A stretch of 64,000 bases of DNA from Platanthera guangdongensis (GCA_039583875.1 CM077157.1:72540346-72604345), one strand, 5' to 3'. Shown: positions 35,155-47,884, counted from the first letter of the stretch. The notes: generated by a model from the letters alone, not told the origin. Numbers and translations are program-made.

Positions 35155-35843
35155 GAGCTCCTCCCTACGGTGGAGGAAAAAGGAGATCAACAGAAACCTC
35201 CTCAGAGAAGAAAACGGCGGAGAAAAGTCCAGAATGCGGAATTAGGGTGGAACCTGCGTATTTATAGATTGCAGAAATTATAATGCACACGATCAGTGGT
35301 GCACGACTAGTGGTTGTGCGCACTGTGTCCAGTGATAGTGCTTATTGACATTGAAGAAACTGGTAAAAAATGGAATCAATGCACACGATCAGTGCCGCAC
35401 GACCAGGGGTCGTGCGCACTATGTCCTGTGATAGTGCGTATTGGCATGCAGAACCTGGTAAAAAATGAAATCAATGCACATGATCAGTGGCGCACGACCA
35501 GTGGTCCTGCGCTAAGGAATCCACTGAGCGTGCGCGTGTACAAAATGCACGATCAGTGGCCCTTAGGCATAAATGGGCCCCAAACCAACCCCGAGCACCC
35601 ACACAACCCATGTACCTGCAGAAAAAACTAACCACTGATATGCGCAGACATTCCAGGCGAACACAATAAGAAGTACAATCAATAAAAGTAACAAAAATAT
35701 ACAACCACGGTCCTTTAAGTGCACTTCCTATAGGAAATAACAATTAGATGAAATATATACAATAATGAACTAAAAGTGAAGTGCAAGTGAAAGAAAACTA
35801 GCCCAGATGAGTCCGATAATCAGTATATAAATAGTACTCATAA
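35155..35843 (-). repeat. G family LTR B, right part
   Basis: Resumes the LTR split by S2 and runs to gtactcata next to a pyrimidine run (polypurine tract of the next G unit). TATA box at 35260-35267 (minus CTATAAAT) and tandem palindromic repeats at 35283-35560. Confidence 0.85.
35283..35560 (-). repeat. About 94-bp tandem repeat with CACGACC/GGTCGTG palindrome in G LTR B
   Basis: Copies start near 35287, 35382 and 35476 (cacacgatcagtg...), with a partial copy near 35548. Each contains a form of cacgaccaggggtcgtg. The block is next to the TATA box on its upstream side. Confidence 0.75.
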
Positions 35844-37255
35844 CACCACCAGACTTACCTGTTTGCGCGACCCGAGCTAACAAAATCTTATGGAGATAGG
35901 GAAAATTAACTATCTAACAAAAAATTGAGATATGGACTACCATGCGAAGTCTCTTGCTCGCGCGCGTAAAAATATAATAGAGGAAATTTCTAAGTATACA
36001 AAATAGTTTATACTTTTCACGATGCGTATCAAGATTTTATTACTATTCAAAAATGGAATCACGGTGAATATTCTGATCACGCGTAGGGTGAAAGTAGGTA
36101 GGCCACTCAGGTGAGCATTGCCAAAGGTCGGGGCTCAGGAACCCCTCAAAAGAAATCCAACAATGTTGGGGATCATACGCTTGACCGTTTACACACTCTC
36201 CACGGCACTTGTTCAACTCAAGCATGAATCTGTAGAACTTTAGAATAATATATGAGGTTTAGGTTTCGGTGAGGTAAACAAAGATAAATAAGAATGGTGC
36301 GCACCTAACCCAAATAAGCTAACATAAAAAAGAATCTATCCGCTAACCAAAATACATGTGGGTACACCACACCCCCAGACTTATTTTTTAAAAAATGGGT
36401 TTGCGCACTGCCTACTCCAAATACAATCTCATCTCAAATAGAATTTTCAATTATACTTTTTCATTTCACTTTTCTTTTTCACAATTAATTTATATATATA
36501 TTTTTTTCAAATCATCTTTTTACTTTAATAATTTCAACAAATAAAACTTTGGAGCACATCTACATATTCAGAAGGAATATCACCACATCAACACCCAAAA
36601 TGAAAATGTAAAACACTAAAGATCGACTTGGGTGTGCAACTAGGATGGTCTATGAGGCTTTGGTGAAATAATGGTGGAGCTGAATCAAAAGAAGCAGCAA
36701 GCACAACGGTGCTAGTGAGGATAAGATGTTAGGAATGGTACAAAGCTCAACCGAGCCAAAATGATGGCCTCCATCACGCTCATGCTTGACTAACCATGCA
36801 CCAATGCTTCGAGAGTAGCTTGGGGCAAAAGTTCTTAGCCACCGAGAAAGATGATCCTTCCTCCGAACTCAAGCAAAATGAGTCTAGTGACAGGCTACAC
36901 ACATCCCTACACTACCTTTCGATTCACACCAAATTCACCAATTTTTGAGTTAGAATAAATAGTATTTATGCAATTAGAAAAATATAAACTATAAGCATAC
37001 AAAAAAATTAAATCTACTTCAATTTCTACACGAGATGAGAGCACTCAATTAGGAGCTCTGCATGAGTCAATATTTTAATTCATCTCACAATCCTGTGCCA
37101 GCACAATAATTTTCCCAAATCATACAAAAGAAACAATTTTAACTCGCAGCATGCTAACAACTAAGCACACACACATGTGGGTGCAGTGGTGTGTGATGCA
37201 ATGAATTAATCAAAATAAAAAAATAAAAGCATCAAGTATGCAAATGAAATGTGCG
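35844..37255 (-). mobile_element. G3 internal region, first part
   Basis: Aligns with 16115-17520 of G1 and 20763-22150 of G2. Noncoding, AT-rich; I see no gene. Interrupted by S3 after 37255 and continued at 49759. Confidence 0.8.
37251..37255. repeat. Target-site duplication of S3, left copy
   Basis: gtgcg here and gtgcg at 49759-49763, directly flanking the two S3 LTRs. The uninterrupted G1 and G2 copies read gtgcacgtgc and gtgcgcgtgc at this site. Confidence 0.95.
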
Positions 37256-37974
37256 TGAAAGAAAACGGTTGTCAACCTAAATCACCTAGAGGGGGTGAAT
37301 AGGTGAGTTGTGCGTCTTTTGCGGAATAAAAAAATAGTTAGAGCACAGCACAGAACTATTTACCAATATCACAGACGACACAAGATTTATAGTGGTTCCC
37401 CAACCTTGGGTACATCCACTTTCCCTCACCGATCTAGCAATAAACTAGACTCGGCTACTCCACTATCTCGGATCAAAAATTGATCCTACCCTCGGAACAA
37501 AGTTCCTACAAACTCGATCCAAACAAAAAAATCTACACCTCAGAAGATAACATTTCCTACAAACTCGGAGTGAAAAAAACTCCTACACTCGGAGAAACTT
37601 TCTCCTACAAGATTAATAAAGTGTTGGAAAATTATACAAACAGTAAATCCAATCAGATCTGAAGAAACGGCCAGAAAACTTCTTCTTATGAACTTTGCAG
37701 CACGATCAGAAATCGGTGAAGAGAGTTTCGACCAGATCTGGATCTTCTTGCTTTTACAGAATCAGAGAGAGAAGATGAACGGTGATGTCAATCTCGATCT
37801 GTAACTTTCTTCAGAATGAATCCTCTGAACTTAGAAGCAGTGGCCGAAGAAGATGGTGGCGGCGGCGGCTTCCGTTTCGTGAAAACAGTGAGGAGTCTGC
37901 TGAAGAACTTTCTCAAAATAGAATGACAAGAAAGCTTGGAGAATACTTAGGGTTTGTCATTTTCTGATAAAACC

Positions 37975-37982
37975 TTATATAG
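37975..37982 (-). promoter_or_regulatory. TATA box of S3 3' LTR
   Basis: The minus strand reads CTATATAA, about 120 bp downstream of the palindrome cluster. The same element is at 48620-48627 in the 5' LTR. Confidence 0.65.
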
Positions 37983-38099
37983 AAGAGACTAACGGTCATA
38001 ATCGGTCATAATGATGTACACGTGGACCAATCATGTCGCGTGATTTCAAAATCCCGTCAGAAAAAGGACTTAGACAAATTTCAGAGAAGGTTCAGCCAT

Positions 38100-38815
38100 A
38101 TACACGAGTAAGTGAATAGCTACTCGAATAGTTGAATAACTACTCGAGTACATGAAGGAAAACATACTCGGGTATAAAGATGGGCTACTCGAGTAGGTAG
38201 AAATCAACTACTCGAGTAAGCAGAAAGAACTACTCGAGTATATAGAGTGACTTACTCGAGTACATAAAGGATCTACTTGAGTACTGGAAAAACTACTCGA
38301 GTATATTACATAAACTACTCGAGTACATGAAGTACTACTCGAGTGGGATACTTAGAATGAATTCTGAAGATGTCAGCAAGAGCTACTCGAGTAGTTGAAC
38401 TAAACTACTCGAGAGGAAGTAATCTACTCGAGTAGGTGAAAGTTCTACTCGAGTAAAAGACTTAGAAAATTCTGGAGTAAGAAAAATTCAAGATAAACGA
38501 GTGAAGCATGATCTACTCGAGTAGGTATAATGAACTACTCGAGTATGATTCTATCTACTCGAGTATGTGAGTATACATACTCGAGTCCATGAATTAGAAA
38601 AATTTTGATGAGTGAACTCTTTAATACTCGGGTATAAAGAGTAATCTACTTGAGTATATAAGTATGCTACTCGAGTATATGACTATGTCTACTCGAGTAG
38701 GTGACTTAGCTACACGAGAGATACACTTAAGTACTCGAGTACAAGGTTCCTTTACTCGAGTAAATTATACCCAAACTACTCGAGTAGTTATAGACCTACT
38801 CGAGTAAAAGACTTA
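38100..38815 (-). repeat. TACTCGAGTA palindrome cluster in S3 3' LTR
   Basis: I count about 22 exact CTCGAG cores, most inside the perfect 10-bp palindrome TACTCGAGTA, plus several one-base variants. Spacing is irregular (about 15-60 bp) and the spacers are unrelated to each other. Confidence 0.95.
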
Positions 38816-39133
38816 GAAAATTTTTGTTGCTGGAAAACATTTTCTTCTAGTATAGTCAACTTTCAATTCCTTTCCCATAGTCCAATAGCTTGAATATGAA
38901 GTGTATCCCAATAGAGAGACCACACATGAGTCAACACCTTGGAATTTGCAATGAGGGATTACATTGCACAGTTCCTGTATTTGGTAACCCACTATGGACT
39001 GACATTGGTCTACACTTCCCAGTGAAATTCCTGCAAACATATAACTCAAACCAAGCATCAAATACAACTTAATTCATCTTAGTTCCAGGGTGACTACATC
39101 AAATCTGGGTTAATGTGGATGTAATACCCAACA

Positions 39134-39148
39134 ATTTCTCCCTATTTG
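39134..39148 (-). promoter_or_regulatory. S3 polypurine tract
   Basis: The plus strand reads atttctccctatttg next to the 3' LTR; on the minus strand it is a purine run ending at the LTR. Confidence 0.8.
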
Positions 39149-39498
39149 TTGAAGTCAGAACCCTTTACACTAAGGTGAATTATGGACATAAAAGAAACTA
39201 AGTAGAAAAACATGAGCAGGTAAGCAATAGACAATGAAAAGGATAATTAGACAGGAATGAAGAATTGTATATATGTAAGTTTCCAAAAACATCAAGTCTA
39301 CAACTTGTCATTTCAATTTCTCATCATCTTTTAGGTTTAGGCTTGGGATTGCTGCTTATCCATCTTTTCTTGCTGTCTTTTAAGATAGTTGAATGGCTTA
39401 GGGAAATATTTAGGAGGCCTTGGAGGAGCAGCAGGGTTATTTCTCTCAAACTCTCTATCATGGATCTTCCTTTTTAGCATTGATTTCTCATATAACTC

Positions 39499-41721
39499 TC
39501 ATTCCTGTGAACTGTAAGGAATGCTCCTGTACTCATTGTGATCCATAACTAGCCTGAGTGTGTCCAAAATTAGAGATTTTGAGGTTGGAGACCAAGATTC
39601 AGCATGTTCAGGGGCTTTGGAAGGAGCAGTCCTGCTAGTAGAGGGACCTTCACCATACTTCCTTTTCTTCTTGTGGATTCTGATCTCTGGAGGAGCTTGA
39701 GGGAATATATCAGCAGGATCTTCTTCTTCCCAGCCTGGAACATAAGTATCTGGAGGAGCAACTGAGTCTCCAGGCTTGGGAGAGAAAGTAGGTTGCAGAG
39801 GAACAGCTGGGGCAGTGACATCTGTAGCTAGAGGGTTGAGATGATGGGGAATGATGTTTGGGTCAACTGCAAGATATGGCAAGATCTGATTGTGCATCCA
39901 GACAGCAGTGTCATATGTGTGAAATTTGACACTCTTTATTTTGGCTAGCACATCAGCATGAATGGTCTTCACATGAGCTTGTCATTCATCTGTCTTCTGA
40001 GCAGTAGATTTTTCTACCTGTTCTCTGAGTTCTTTTATCAAACCCTCCCCCTTTCTGATTTCAACAGATAGCTGGGCTATAGCATCATCTTTGAAGATAC
40101 CCACTTCTTCACAGATCTTCATCTTGTTGGCTTAATTCCTCTTGTCTAGTTCCATCTGATTGTTGGCTAGAGTGACACCTTGTTCCACAACATTGCCCAC
40201 ACTATTGATAGTATGGTCAAGGTCTTTGCCACCAAGTTGAAATAAGTACCTGAGCTTGTCAGTGTTATGCTGAATTTCAGCAATGCCTCTGCTCATCTCA
40301 ATCTCAAGAGCAGTTACCTTGTCAGTGACCACCTTTAGAGAGGTGTCAAAATGATGTCTTTGTTCTTGAAGAAGAATAGTGATGTGTTGCAGCAAATCTG
40401 AGGAGGAGTAGACTGTAGCAGCAATAGTAGAGGGGGCAGCAGTAGGGAGAGAAGGAGGTACCCAAGGAGCTAGTTCTTCAATTATCACAGAGCTGTGAGC
40501 TCTGATGGTAGGAGAGAGAACAACACCTTCTTCTGTATCCGGAGGAAGAGAGAAGTCTAGATTTCTGAGAGGGGCCTCTGTTGGCTCAGGAGAAGGCTCA
40601 TTAGAAATAAGAATGGTGTCTGTTTTGTCTGCTGGAGGATGTGGAGAAGGTGTTGGAGTCCTGGCAGGAGAATGGGCAGGAGACTATACTGGAGAGAAGT
40701 CCTTGTGATATTCAGTGGTTGGAGCTGGAGGAGACAGAGGAGGGAGCACTTCTTCAGAGAGCTCTGCAATCATAGCATCTATGGCAGCAGCTGTGGACAG
40801 AAGAGTGTCTTGAGGTACTTGATCTGAAGGAGTGGCTGGACTCTGTGGAGTATGAGGTAGGGATCGAATTTCTGGCTTAGGAGAGGGCTGCCTGATTGGG
40901 CTAGAAGGAGCAGGCTCCCCCTCACTTGGTGCACCAGAGGAGCTGGCCACATGATGAGGAGAGGGAGATGGAGTCCTGTCCTCTATAGCTGGAACTTCTA
41001 GAACTTCTGAAAGCTTGGCAGCTTGGGTAGAATTCTTGAGCTTGAGATCCCATCTCTGAATTGAAGAGATGGAGACCTTCTTCATGTGGTGAAGTGGAGT
41101 CCCTTTGGAGAAGTTGAAGACTTCAGGATCTGTTTCATGGAGGAGCAGAGAGATAATTCTTGCGTAGTTGGGGGATTTCATGCTGTCCTTGATTTTGTCC
41201 AAAATCAGCATACCAAATTGGTATTTCTTACGGCACACAATGGCTTGCATTATATCGAAGAAATATGAGGGAATGTCTCGGATGGAGTGAGTCTTGCACA
41301 GTAAAAATTTTCCAATAACATCAACCAAGAATTTGCCTTCTGCATTCATATCTGACCTTTTGAAGTATTGTGCATCAGTGGAAAAACCACAGAAAAGGGT
41401 TGTCCTGTCCGAATCTTCAGCAACTAGGTGATCTTCTTCATCGACAAGCGACAAACGGAGAAGCTGAGAGACAGAGGTCTTGGTGAACTTAAGTTTCAAA
41501 CCCTTTACTTTGGATTTTAGGACTTTCCCATTCCTTCTGACCTTGAGATTGGAGAAGAATTCAGCAAATTCGGGGAACAAAAAGCGACAGGGTTCCTGGA
41601 GAATGAAGGATAGGTCGGCGGTGTCGAGAAGGATGAGGAGGTTTTGGAAATCATCGGAGAGCTTTGCAATACCTGCGGTGACTAGTTCTGAGCCGACGCC
41701 GATCTTGTAAGAAGTCGCCAT
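39499..41721 (-). pseudogene. S3 ORF3, one frame interrupted by three stops
   Basis: The start is the ATG at 41721 (MATSYKIG); the open frame extends upstream to 42156 only because the palindrome array has no stops. The frame continues to 39499 (about 740 codons) with single stops near 40684, 40132 and 39970, all in the same phase. The N-terminal 230 residues look folded and resemble S1/S2 ORF3 in layout. A Pro/Ser-rich segment follows (about 41000-40550), then a probable coiled coil (40440-40030) and a C-terminal part with the phrase SWSPTS. No signal peptide or transmembrane helix is evident. The upstream sequence ttcttccag just before the ATG could be a splice acceptor. Confidence 0.8.
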
Positions 41722-41865
41722 GGATGCAATTGACTGGAAGAAGTGAGAGAGGCAGCTCTGCAACAGCGGCGGAGGAGAGTAGGCGAGTCGGCAGGGTAGG
41801 CGAAGAGGCAGAGAGTACTCAAGAGAAAGAAATGAGGTCATGTAGGTTTGAGTTTTCGGAATTTC

Positions 41866-41878
41866 ATATATATATATA
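41866..41878 (-). promoter_or_regulatory. Candidate TATA element upstream of S3 ORF3
   Basis: A tatatatatata run on both strands, about 150 bp before the ORF3 ATG and about 105 bp after the palindrome cluster. Confidence 0.4.
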
Positions 41879-41984
41879 ACTCTTAAATTTCCGCTAATTA
41901 ATTTGAAGAAAGAGGCGGCATATAACCTTGGGTGGCGAATTGAACGATTTTCAAAATCTGGGAAACAGTACACGAGAGAGAGAT

Positions 41985-42275
41985 AGACTACTCGAGTAGG
42001 TAAGTGAGTTACTCGAGTAGGTCGACAGGAGTTACTCGAGTAGGTCTGCGGAGAGTACTCGAGTAGGTGGAGAAAAAGACTCGAGTAGATAGGTGACTTA
42101 CTCGAGTAGGTAAGTGACTTACTCGAGTAGGTCAGTTGATACTCGAGTAGGCACATTCTTATACTCGAGTAAGTAGAGAAGAGTACTCGAGTATGTTAGT
42201 TGTTACTCGAGTAGGTCTATTGTCACTCGATTAGGTGAAGTCACATACTCGAGTATGTCTTATGCTTCTCGAGTT
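41985..42275 (-). repeat. TACTCGAGTA palindrome cluster between pol and ORF3 (S3)
   Basis: About 12 exact CTCGAG cores, mostly within ACTCGAGTAGGT, between the pol stop (42354) and ORF3. Same word as in the S3 LTRs. Confidence 0.92.
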
Positions 42276-42353
42276 GAAGTATGAAAGAGTTGAGAAAAAG
42301 TAGGTTTTGACTAACCCCTTGCAATTACTTGCTTCTTAGTCATCCGACATTCT

Positions 42354-45300
42354 TTAGTCCTCTTTGTTGAGCACCCCAAGCTCTGTCTTGAAGAACGAGA
42401 ACTTGGTCTCGTCCAGCGTCTTTGTGAAGATATCTGCAACTTGCCTATCTGTAGGCACATATTGGAGATATATGTCTCCATGCTCCACATGTTCCCGGAT
42501 GAAGTGATACCTTAGCTCGATATGCTTTGTCCGGCTGTGGGAGACTGGATTGTTGGTTATTGCAATTGCGCTGGAGGAGTCACAGTATAAGGGAATATCC
42601 TTGAACTGCAGGTTGTAGTCCTCGAACTGATTCTTTATCCATAGCAACTGTGCACAACAGCTGCCTGCAGAGATATACTCTGACTCGGCCGTTGAGATTG
42701 CGACACAGTTCTGCTTCTTGCTACTCCAGGAGATTAGCCTTCTTTCGAAGAATTGGCAAGTCCCTGAGGTGCTTTTCCGGTCGTCTTTGCTACCTGCAAA
42801 ATCTGCATCTGAAAATCCAATTAGTTCGCTGTCATTACTTCTTGGGTACCATAAGCCAAGATTTGGTGTGCCTTTAAGGTATCTCAGGATCCGCTTTGCA
42901 GCAGCGTAATTAGATTCCTTAGAGTTCACCTGAAATCTTGCACAGACACATGTTGAGAACATTATGTCAGGCCTACTGGCAGTAAGGTAGAGCAAGGATC
43001 CGATTATGCTTCTGTACTTGGTTTCATCAAAAGGTTTCCCTTTTTCATCCTTATCCAGAGACATAGTTGAGCCCATTGGAGTCCTCATAGAGGTTGCGTT
43101 CTCCATTCTGAATTTCTTAATTAGTTATTTGGTGAACTTGGTCTGTGAGATGAAAATTCCATCTTCAGATTGTTTCACCTGAAGCCCAAAAAAATACTTC
43201 AGCTCGCTCGTACTGCTCATTTCAAACTTCCCTTGCATAAGTTTTGAGAACTTTTTGCAGAGGTTGTCATCTGTAGAGCCAAAAAATAATGTCGTCGAAA
43301 TAGATTTGCACTAGCAAAATCTTGCCTTTTATTTCCCTAAGAAATAATGTCTTGTCTATGTTTCCCCTTGTGAACTTGTTCTCAAGTAGAAAGGTAAACA
43401 ACGTTTCATACCAAGCTCTAGGAGCTTGTTTCAGACCATATAGGGCCTTGTGCAGAAAATAGACATGATCAGGAAGGTTAGCATCAACGAAACCTGGAGG
43501 TTGTTCCACATACACTTCCTCCTTTATGTTACCATTCAGGAAGGTCGACTTCACGTCCATCTGATAGACAGTGAAGCCTTTGAAGACAATATATGCTAGG
43601 AACAACCTTATTGCCTCCAGCCTCGCCATTGGAGCATATGTCTGGTCGAAGTCGATTCCTTCTTCTTAACGATAGCCTTTAGCGATAAGTCTGGCCTTGT
43701 TCTTTATGATAGTTCAATTTTCATCCATCTTGTTCCTGTAGACCCATTTTGTTCCAATGGTGTTCTTTCCTTTGGGTCTTGGAACCAGCATCCACACATT
43801 GCAGCGCTTGAACTGATTTAGCTCTTCTTCCATTGCCATTATCCATGATGCGTCTGAGTTTGCTTCCTAAAATTTCATTGGTTCAACCTGTGAGAAAAAA
43901 CTCAAATGAAGATTCTCATTAGTTGTACCTCTCCGAGTTCTGACACCATACCGGGGATCTCCTATGATCTGGTCCATGGGGTGATCCTTCAGATGTCTGA
44001 GCTCTAGAGTTCTTGCATCTGGATTATCTTCAAGCACCCGAGTGATTTCTTCATCCTGGGTGACTTCTTCATTTTGATCATCAGCCTCTCCAATAGGAGT
44101 TGGAGTGGTGATCTTAATGAACTTCTCGCCTTTGTCTTCGGACGAATCATCCAAGCTAGTTTCTTTCAGCTTTTCACCCGCATCTTCAGTGAGCACACTA
44201 GACGGATTGCTTTGCAGCAAGCTTCTCTCATCAAATATAACATGTATCGATTCTTCCACCACCAGGGTTTTTCTATTAAATATCCTATATGTCTTACTAT
44301 GGCTACTATATCCTACAAAAATACCTTCAAAGCTCTTTTCGCTGAACTTGGTGGTATGATACTTACCATTGTTAAGTAGGAAGCATTTACAGCCAAAGAT
44401 TCTAAAGTAAGATACTATTGGTTTCCTGCCTTTCAGAAGTTCGTAAGGTGTCTTATTGTGGTCTTTGTTTATGAGTGCTCGATTTTGCACGTGGCATGCA
44501 GTGTTGACGGCCTCAGACTAGAAGTACTCCGGTAGTGAAGCATCGCTCAACATGGTCCTGCAGGCCTCTATGAGTGTTCTGTTCCTTCTCTCAGCCACTC
44601 CATTTTGTTGTGGAGTACGAGGAGAGGAAAACTCATGAAAAATACCTAAGTTTTCACAAAATTCTGTCATGGCCCCAGATTTGAACTCTGTTCCGTTGTC
44701 ACTTCTGATTTTGACTATGGAGCAGTTGTATTCATTCTGGACTTGCCTGACAAAATTGGTAAAGATGTCGAAGGTATCTGACTTGTGTTTCAGAAAGAAC
44801 ACCCACGCAAAGCGCAAGTAGTCATCAACAATTACCAATGTATATTCCTTACCTCCCAAACTTCTGATCTGCAGTGGACCAAACAAGTCCATGTGCAATA
44901 GATGGAGACATCTGTTAGAGTCTTTGTCAATAATGCTTTTAAAGGTAGCCCTTGTTTGCTTGCCTTTTACGCATGCATGACAAGGTCTTTTTTTGACGCA
45001 TTTGACATTTGGGGCATCACGTACTAAGTTCATTGAAAATAGTTTATTAATTATTTTGAAATTAATATGTGCTATTCTCTTGTGCCATTGGTCACCAAGA
45101 GACGCACTATCTTTTGCTAAAAGACACACTGGTGTAGAGGAATCTATACAGATGAAATTTAAACAGAAAAAATTCCTGCTTCGAGTGCCAGATAGAATCG
45201 TTTCCATATTATCAACGGATTTTATCAAGCACTTATCAGCATGGAACTCAACTATGTATCCTTTATCGCAGAGTTGGCTTATGCTAATGAGATTGTGTTC

Positions 45301-45522
45301 CAATCCTTCGACATAGGCCACATCCGAGAAGGATACATTGTCGTTAGTAATCATACCATAGCCTCTAGTAATTCCACGGTCTGAACCTCCAAAGATGACC
45401 TTTGGTCCGTTCACGACTGGAGTAAAGTTCTGAGTGAGGCTTCTAGTCCCGGTCATATGCCGAGAGCATCCGCTGTCCAAGTACCAGATAAGCGCTTTGT
45501 TGGCCTTTGGACATCCCTGCAA
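42354..45522 (-). pseudogene. pol: S3 pol remnant (protease, integrase, RT, RNase H)
   Basis: Protease keeps WYLDSGCSRHMTG. The integrase zinc region and core are readable (HMDLFGP, IRSDNGTEF, VAERRNR) in the open part 45522-44518. A Trp position is a TAG stop at 44518. The linker and RT follow in 44490-43267, with stops near 43867, 43722 and 43667. The catalytic motif reads YFDD. A one-base insertion in a T run near 43286 shifts the frame after RT motif D. RT end and RNase H (SAD, TAESEY and CDSSSA-type motifs) are open from 43106 to 42354. All domains are present but at least six lesions inactivate it. Confidence 0.9.
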
Positions 45523-45528
45523 TCACAA

Positions 45529-47815
45529 TCAATTTGCCTTAGGAACCCAAACACGTTTGGGTCCTTGGTCTCGGGTTAGAGTGCTCCCCCTACGAGTGTT
45601 AGCATTATGAGCGGTCTTTCTCATATTGCTGACATGAGGGGTAACAGCATTTCTGGAATTGAACCAGCAATCTATGGCGAAGTGACCAACCTTGCCACAG
45701 CACCAACAGTCAAATCTGTTGTACCTTTGCCTCAAGATCTCCTGCTTGACCTTTTGGAACTTTGGTCTAGCAGTGGTAGCATTCTTGGAGGAAGATGCCT
45801 CATGATGATGGCAATCACATGGCTTCTTCTCCTTTTTGGGCTTCTCTACAAGAGGCTTTGTCTTTGGTGCTTTCTTGAAGTTATGCCCATGATTGAAAGG
45901 GCCATAGCTCTGAAGAACAACTTCTTCATAAGGTGCCTTAAAGACACTTTCGCCAAAGTTTCGGGGTCGAGCCCATCCTTGATAGCGGGACTTTGGCTCT
46001 ACATAAGTAGGCCTAGCAAAGTGCCCGTATGATGAGTCAAAATCAAACTCATTTGATGGAAAGATGACATTTTTGAATGTGGTTTGATTTTGAGGGGCTT
46101 TTCCCTTTTCTTCGGCTGAGGCCTTTTTGGCGGCCTTATTTTTCCGTTGATTCTTGTTTCTCCTAGAGGATTTAGTAGGAGCCTCTTCATGGCCTAGTCC
46201 AGCTCCCTTGGCCTTTGCTGAGAATTCAACAACGAATGGAAGAACTTTTTTGGGCTTCGAGAAACTCTCAACAAGTTTCCTTTCAGCCGCAAGTTCGGCT
46301 TCCAATCCTTTGATGATCTTCTCTTTCAGGTCAAGGTGCTCAAGAACCTTGTTATATTCTTCAATAGTATTATTGAAGTTTTCCTCGAGGGAGTCAGTCT
46401 TTGCGACTTTCTCTCTCAAGTTGCTCTCTTCGGCTTTTAGAGATTTGATCTCTTTAGCCTGAGTCTTCACAACTCGACGACATTTGTCGTAAGCCATGAT
46501 TAACTCCTTGTACTGGGCCATCAATTCCGACTCATCGTTAGAGGAGCTACCCTCGCAATCATGTTCAGAGACTTCAGACTCTGAGAGAGGGGTATGAGAG
46601 TTTACCTTCCCAGTGAACTGGGGCTCTTGTTCATCATCTGTTTGAGCCATTAGCCCAAAGTAAGCTTCTTCTTCTTCGCTTGACTCAGATGAGTCGGAGT
46701 CGCTAAGAGTCTTGCTCCTTTTGGCTATGAGGCTCTTCTCTTTCCTTTTCTTGTTGTGTGAGGATTTCTTGTCTTCTCTTCTGCCACCCTCCTTCTTCTT
46801 GTGAGGGCAGTCAGCAATGACGTGACCTGGCTTATTACAGCAGTAGCTTGAGCCACAAAGTATTATACCTTTTGTGGCTGCTTGAGCCTTTTCTTTGTCG
46901 ATCGTCATCGCGCCGCGATCTTCTGTATGAGGCATCCTTGCATTTCCATTGTTTCTTTTTATTAAGAAACTTCTTTAATTGCCATGAGAGAAAGGAGAAC
47001 TCTCCTTCAAATAGTTCAGACCCTGAGGTGCTAGGTTCTGATGTTTCTTCTTCTTCATCAACTTCTGGAGCTGGATCGGGGGATGCAGCCTTGGTTTTTC
47101 TGGAGGTGTCTGCCTTCAGAGCGATAGATTTCTCCTTTAGTGTAGACCTGCCCTTCTCTTCTTCAGCTTTTCTTGTATTGATTTGGAGTTCATAAGACAT
47201 AAGATTTCCAAAGAGATTTTGCGGGTCCGTTTCAGCTAGCTTCCTGAACTCCCTGATGGCACATACCTTGTTATCCCATTGCTTGGTTAGGGATCTCAAG
47301 AATTTGTCGTTCAGTTCTCCGTTGGTGAAGACACGGCCAAACACCCTTAGGCCATTTACAATTTTGAAGAAGTTCTCAAAGGTGTCGGCAATTGTTTCCT
47401 TGTTCCCTTGTCGGAACGCTTCATATTTTTGAATGAGAAGGGATCTCCGATCATCCCTTACTTCTTCAGTTCCTTCCATCAAAGTGACTAAGGAATGCCA
47501 CATCTCCTTAGCTGATTGATAGTGAATCAAATTCTGCAGCATGGAGTCATCGACTGCACTTGTTATAATGTTCTTCGCTTTCTTGTCAAGAGAGACAAGT
47601 GCAATCTCGTCTATGTTGAGATCCATTAGCGTTTTGGGAACTTTCTTAGTAGGGTCGATAGTGGACACAGTCATGGGAACGTAAGGACCTTCTTCAACGA
47701 TCATGAAGATCCTTGGATCAACACCTTCCATAAAAAATTTTATCCTTTCTTTCCACATGGGAAAGTTATTTTTGTTGCACAGTGGAATCTTGGCGAAATC
47801 TTTGCCCTTGTCCAT
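45529..47815 (-). pseudogene. gag: S3 gag, frameshifted
   Basis: Starts at ATG 47815 and is open to 46835 (326 codons, UBN2-type Gag). It then continues in another frame from about 46935 to 45529, so one frameshift lies in the overlap. The first zinc knuckle (about 46830-46870) has lost one Cys to Ser. A second knuckle near 45690 is intact (CWCCGKVGHFAIDC). Between them are an acidic Ser-rich stretch, a long probable coiled coil (about 46490-46240) and a basic Lys-rich region. It ends at TGA 45529; pol follows in the same phase four codons later. Confidence 0.88.
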
Positions 47816-47884
47816 TTTATGCTAGAATCTTTCAGACAACAGATTTGGATCTGATCAAGGTGTTAACCTTTTGACGATCAACCT

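Larger units (their letters stand above)
37256..39133 (-). repeat. S3 3' LTR (1878 bp)
   Basis: Starts TGAAAGAAAACGG and ends ATACCCAACA on the plus strand. TATA-like box at 37975-37982 (minus CTATATAA) with the palindrome cluster at 38100-38815 on its upstream side. Confidence 0.92.

Noticed and set aside
38100..38815. Regular short palindromes with unique spacers, CRISPR-like at first sight
   Set aside because: The repeat core is only 10 bp, spacing is irregular, no cas genes are present, and the region is the U3 of a plant LTR retrotransposon, duplicated in the other LTR.
41722..42156. N-terminal extension of S3 ORF3
   Set aside because: It runs through the palindrome cluster and TATA stretch. 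The Met at 41721 fits the conserved N-terminus better.
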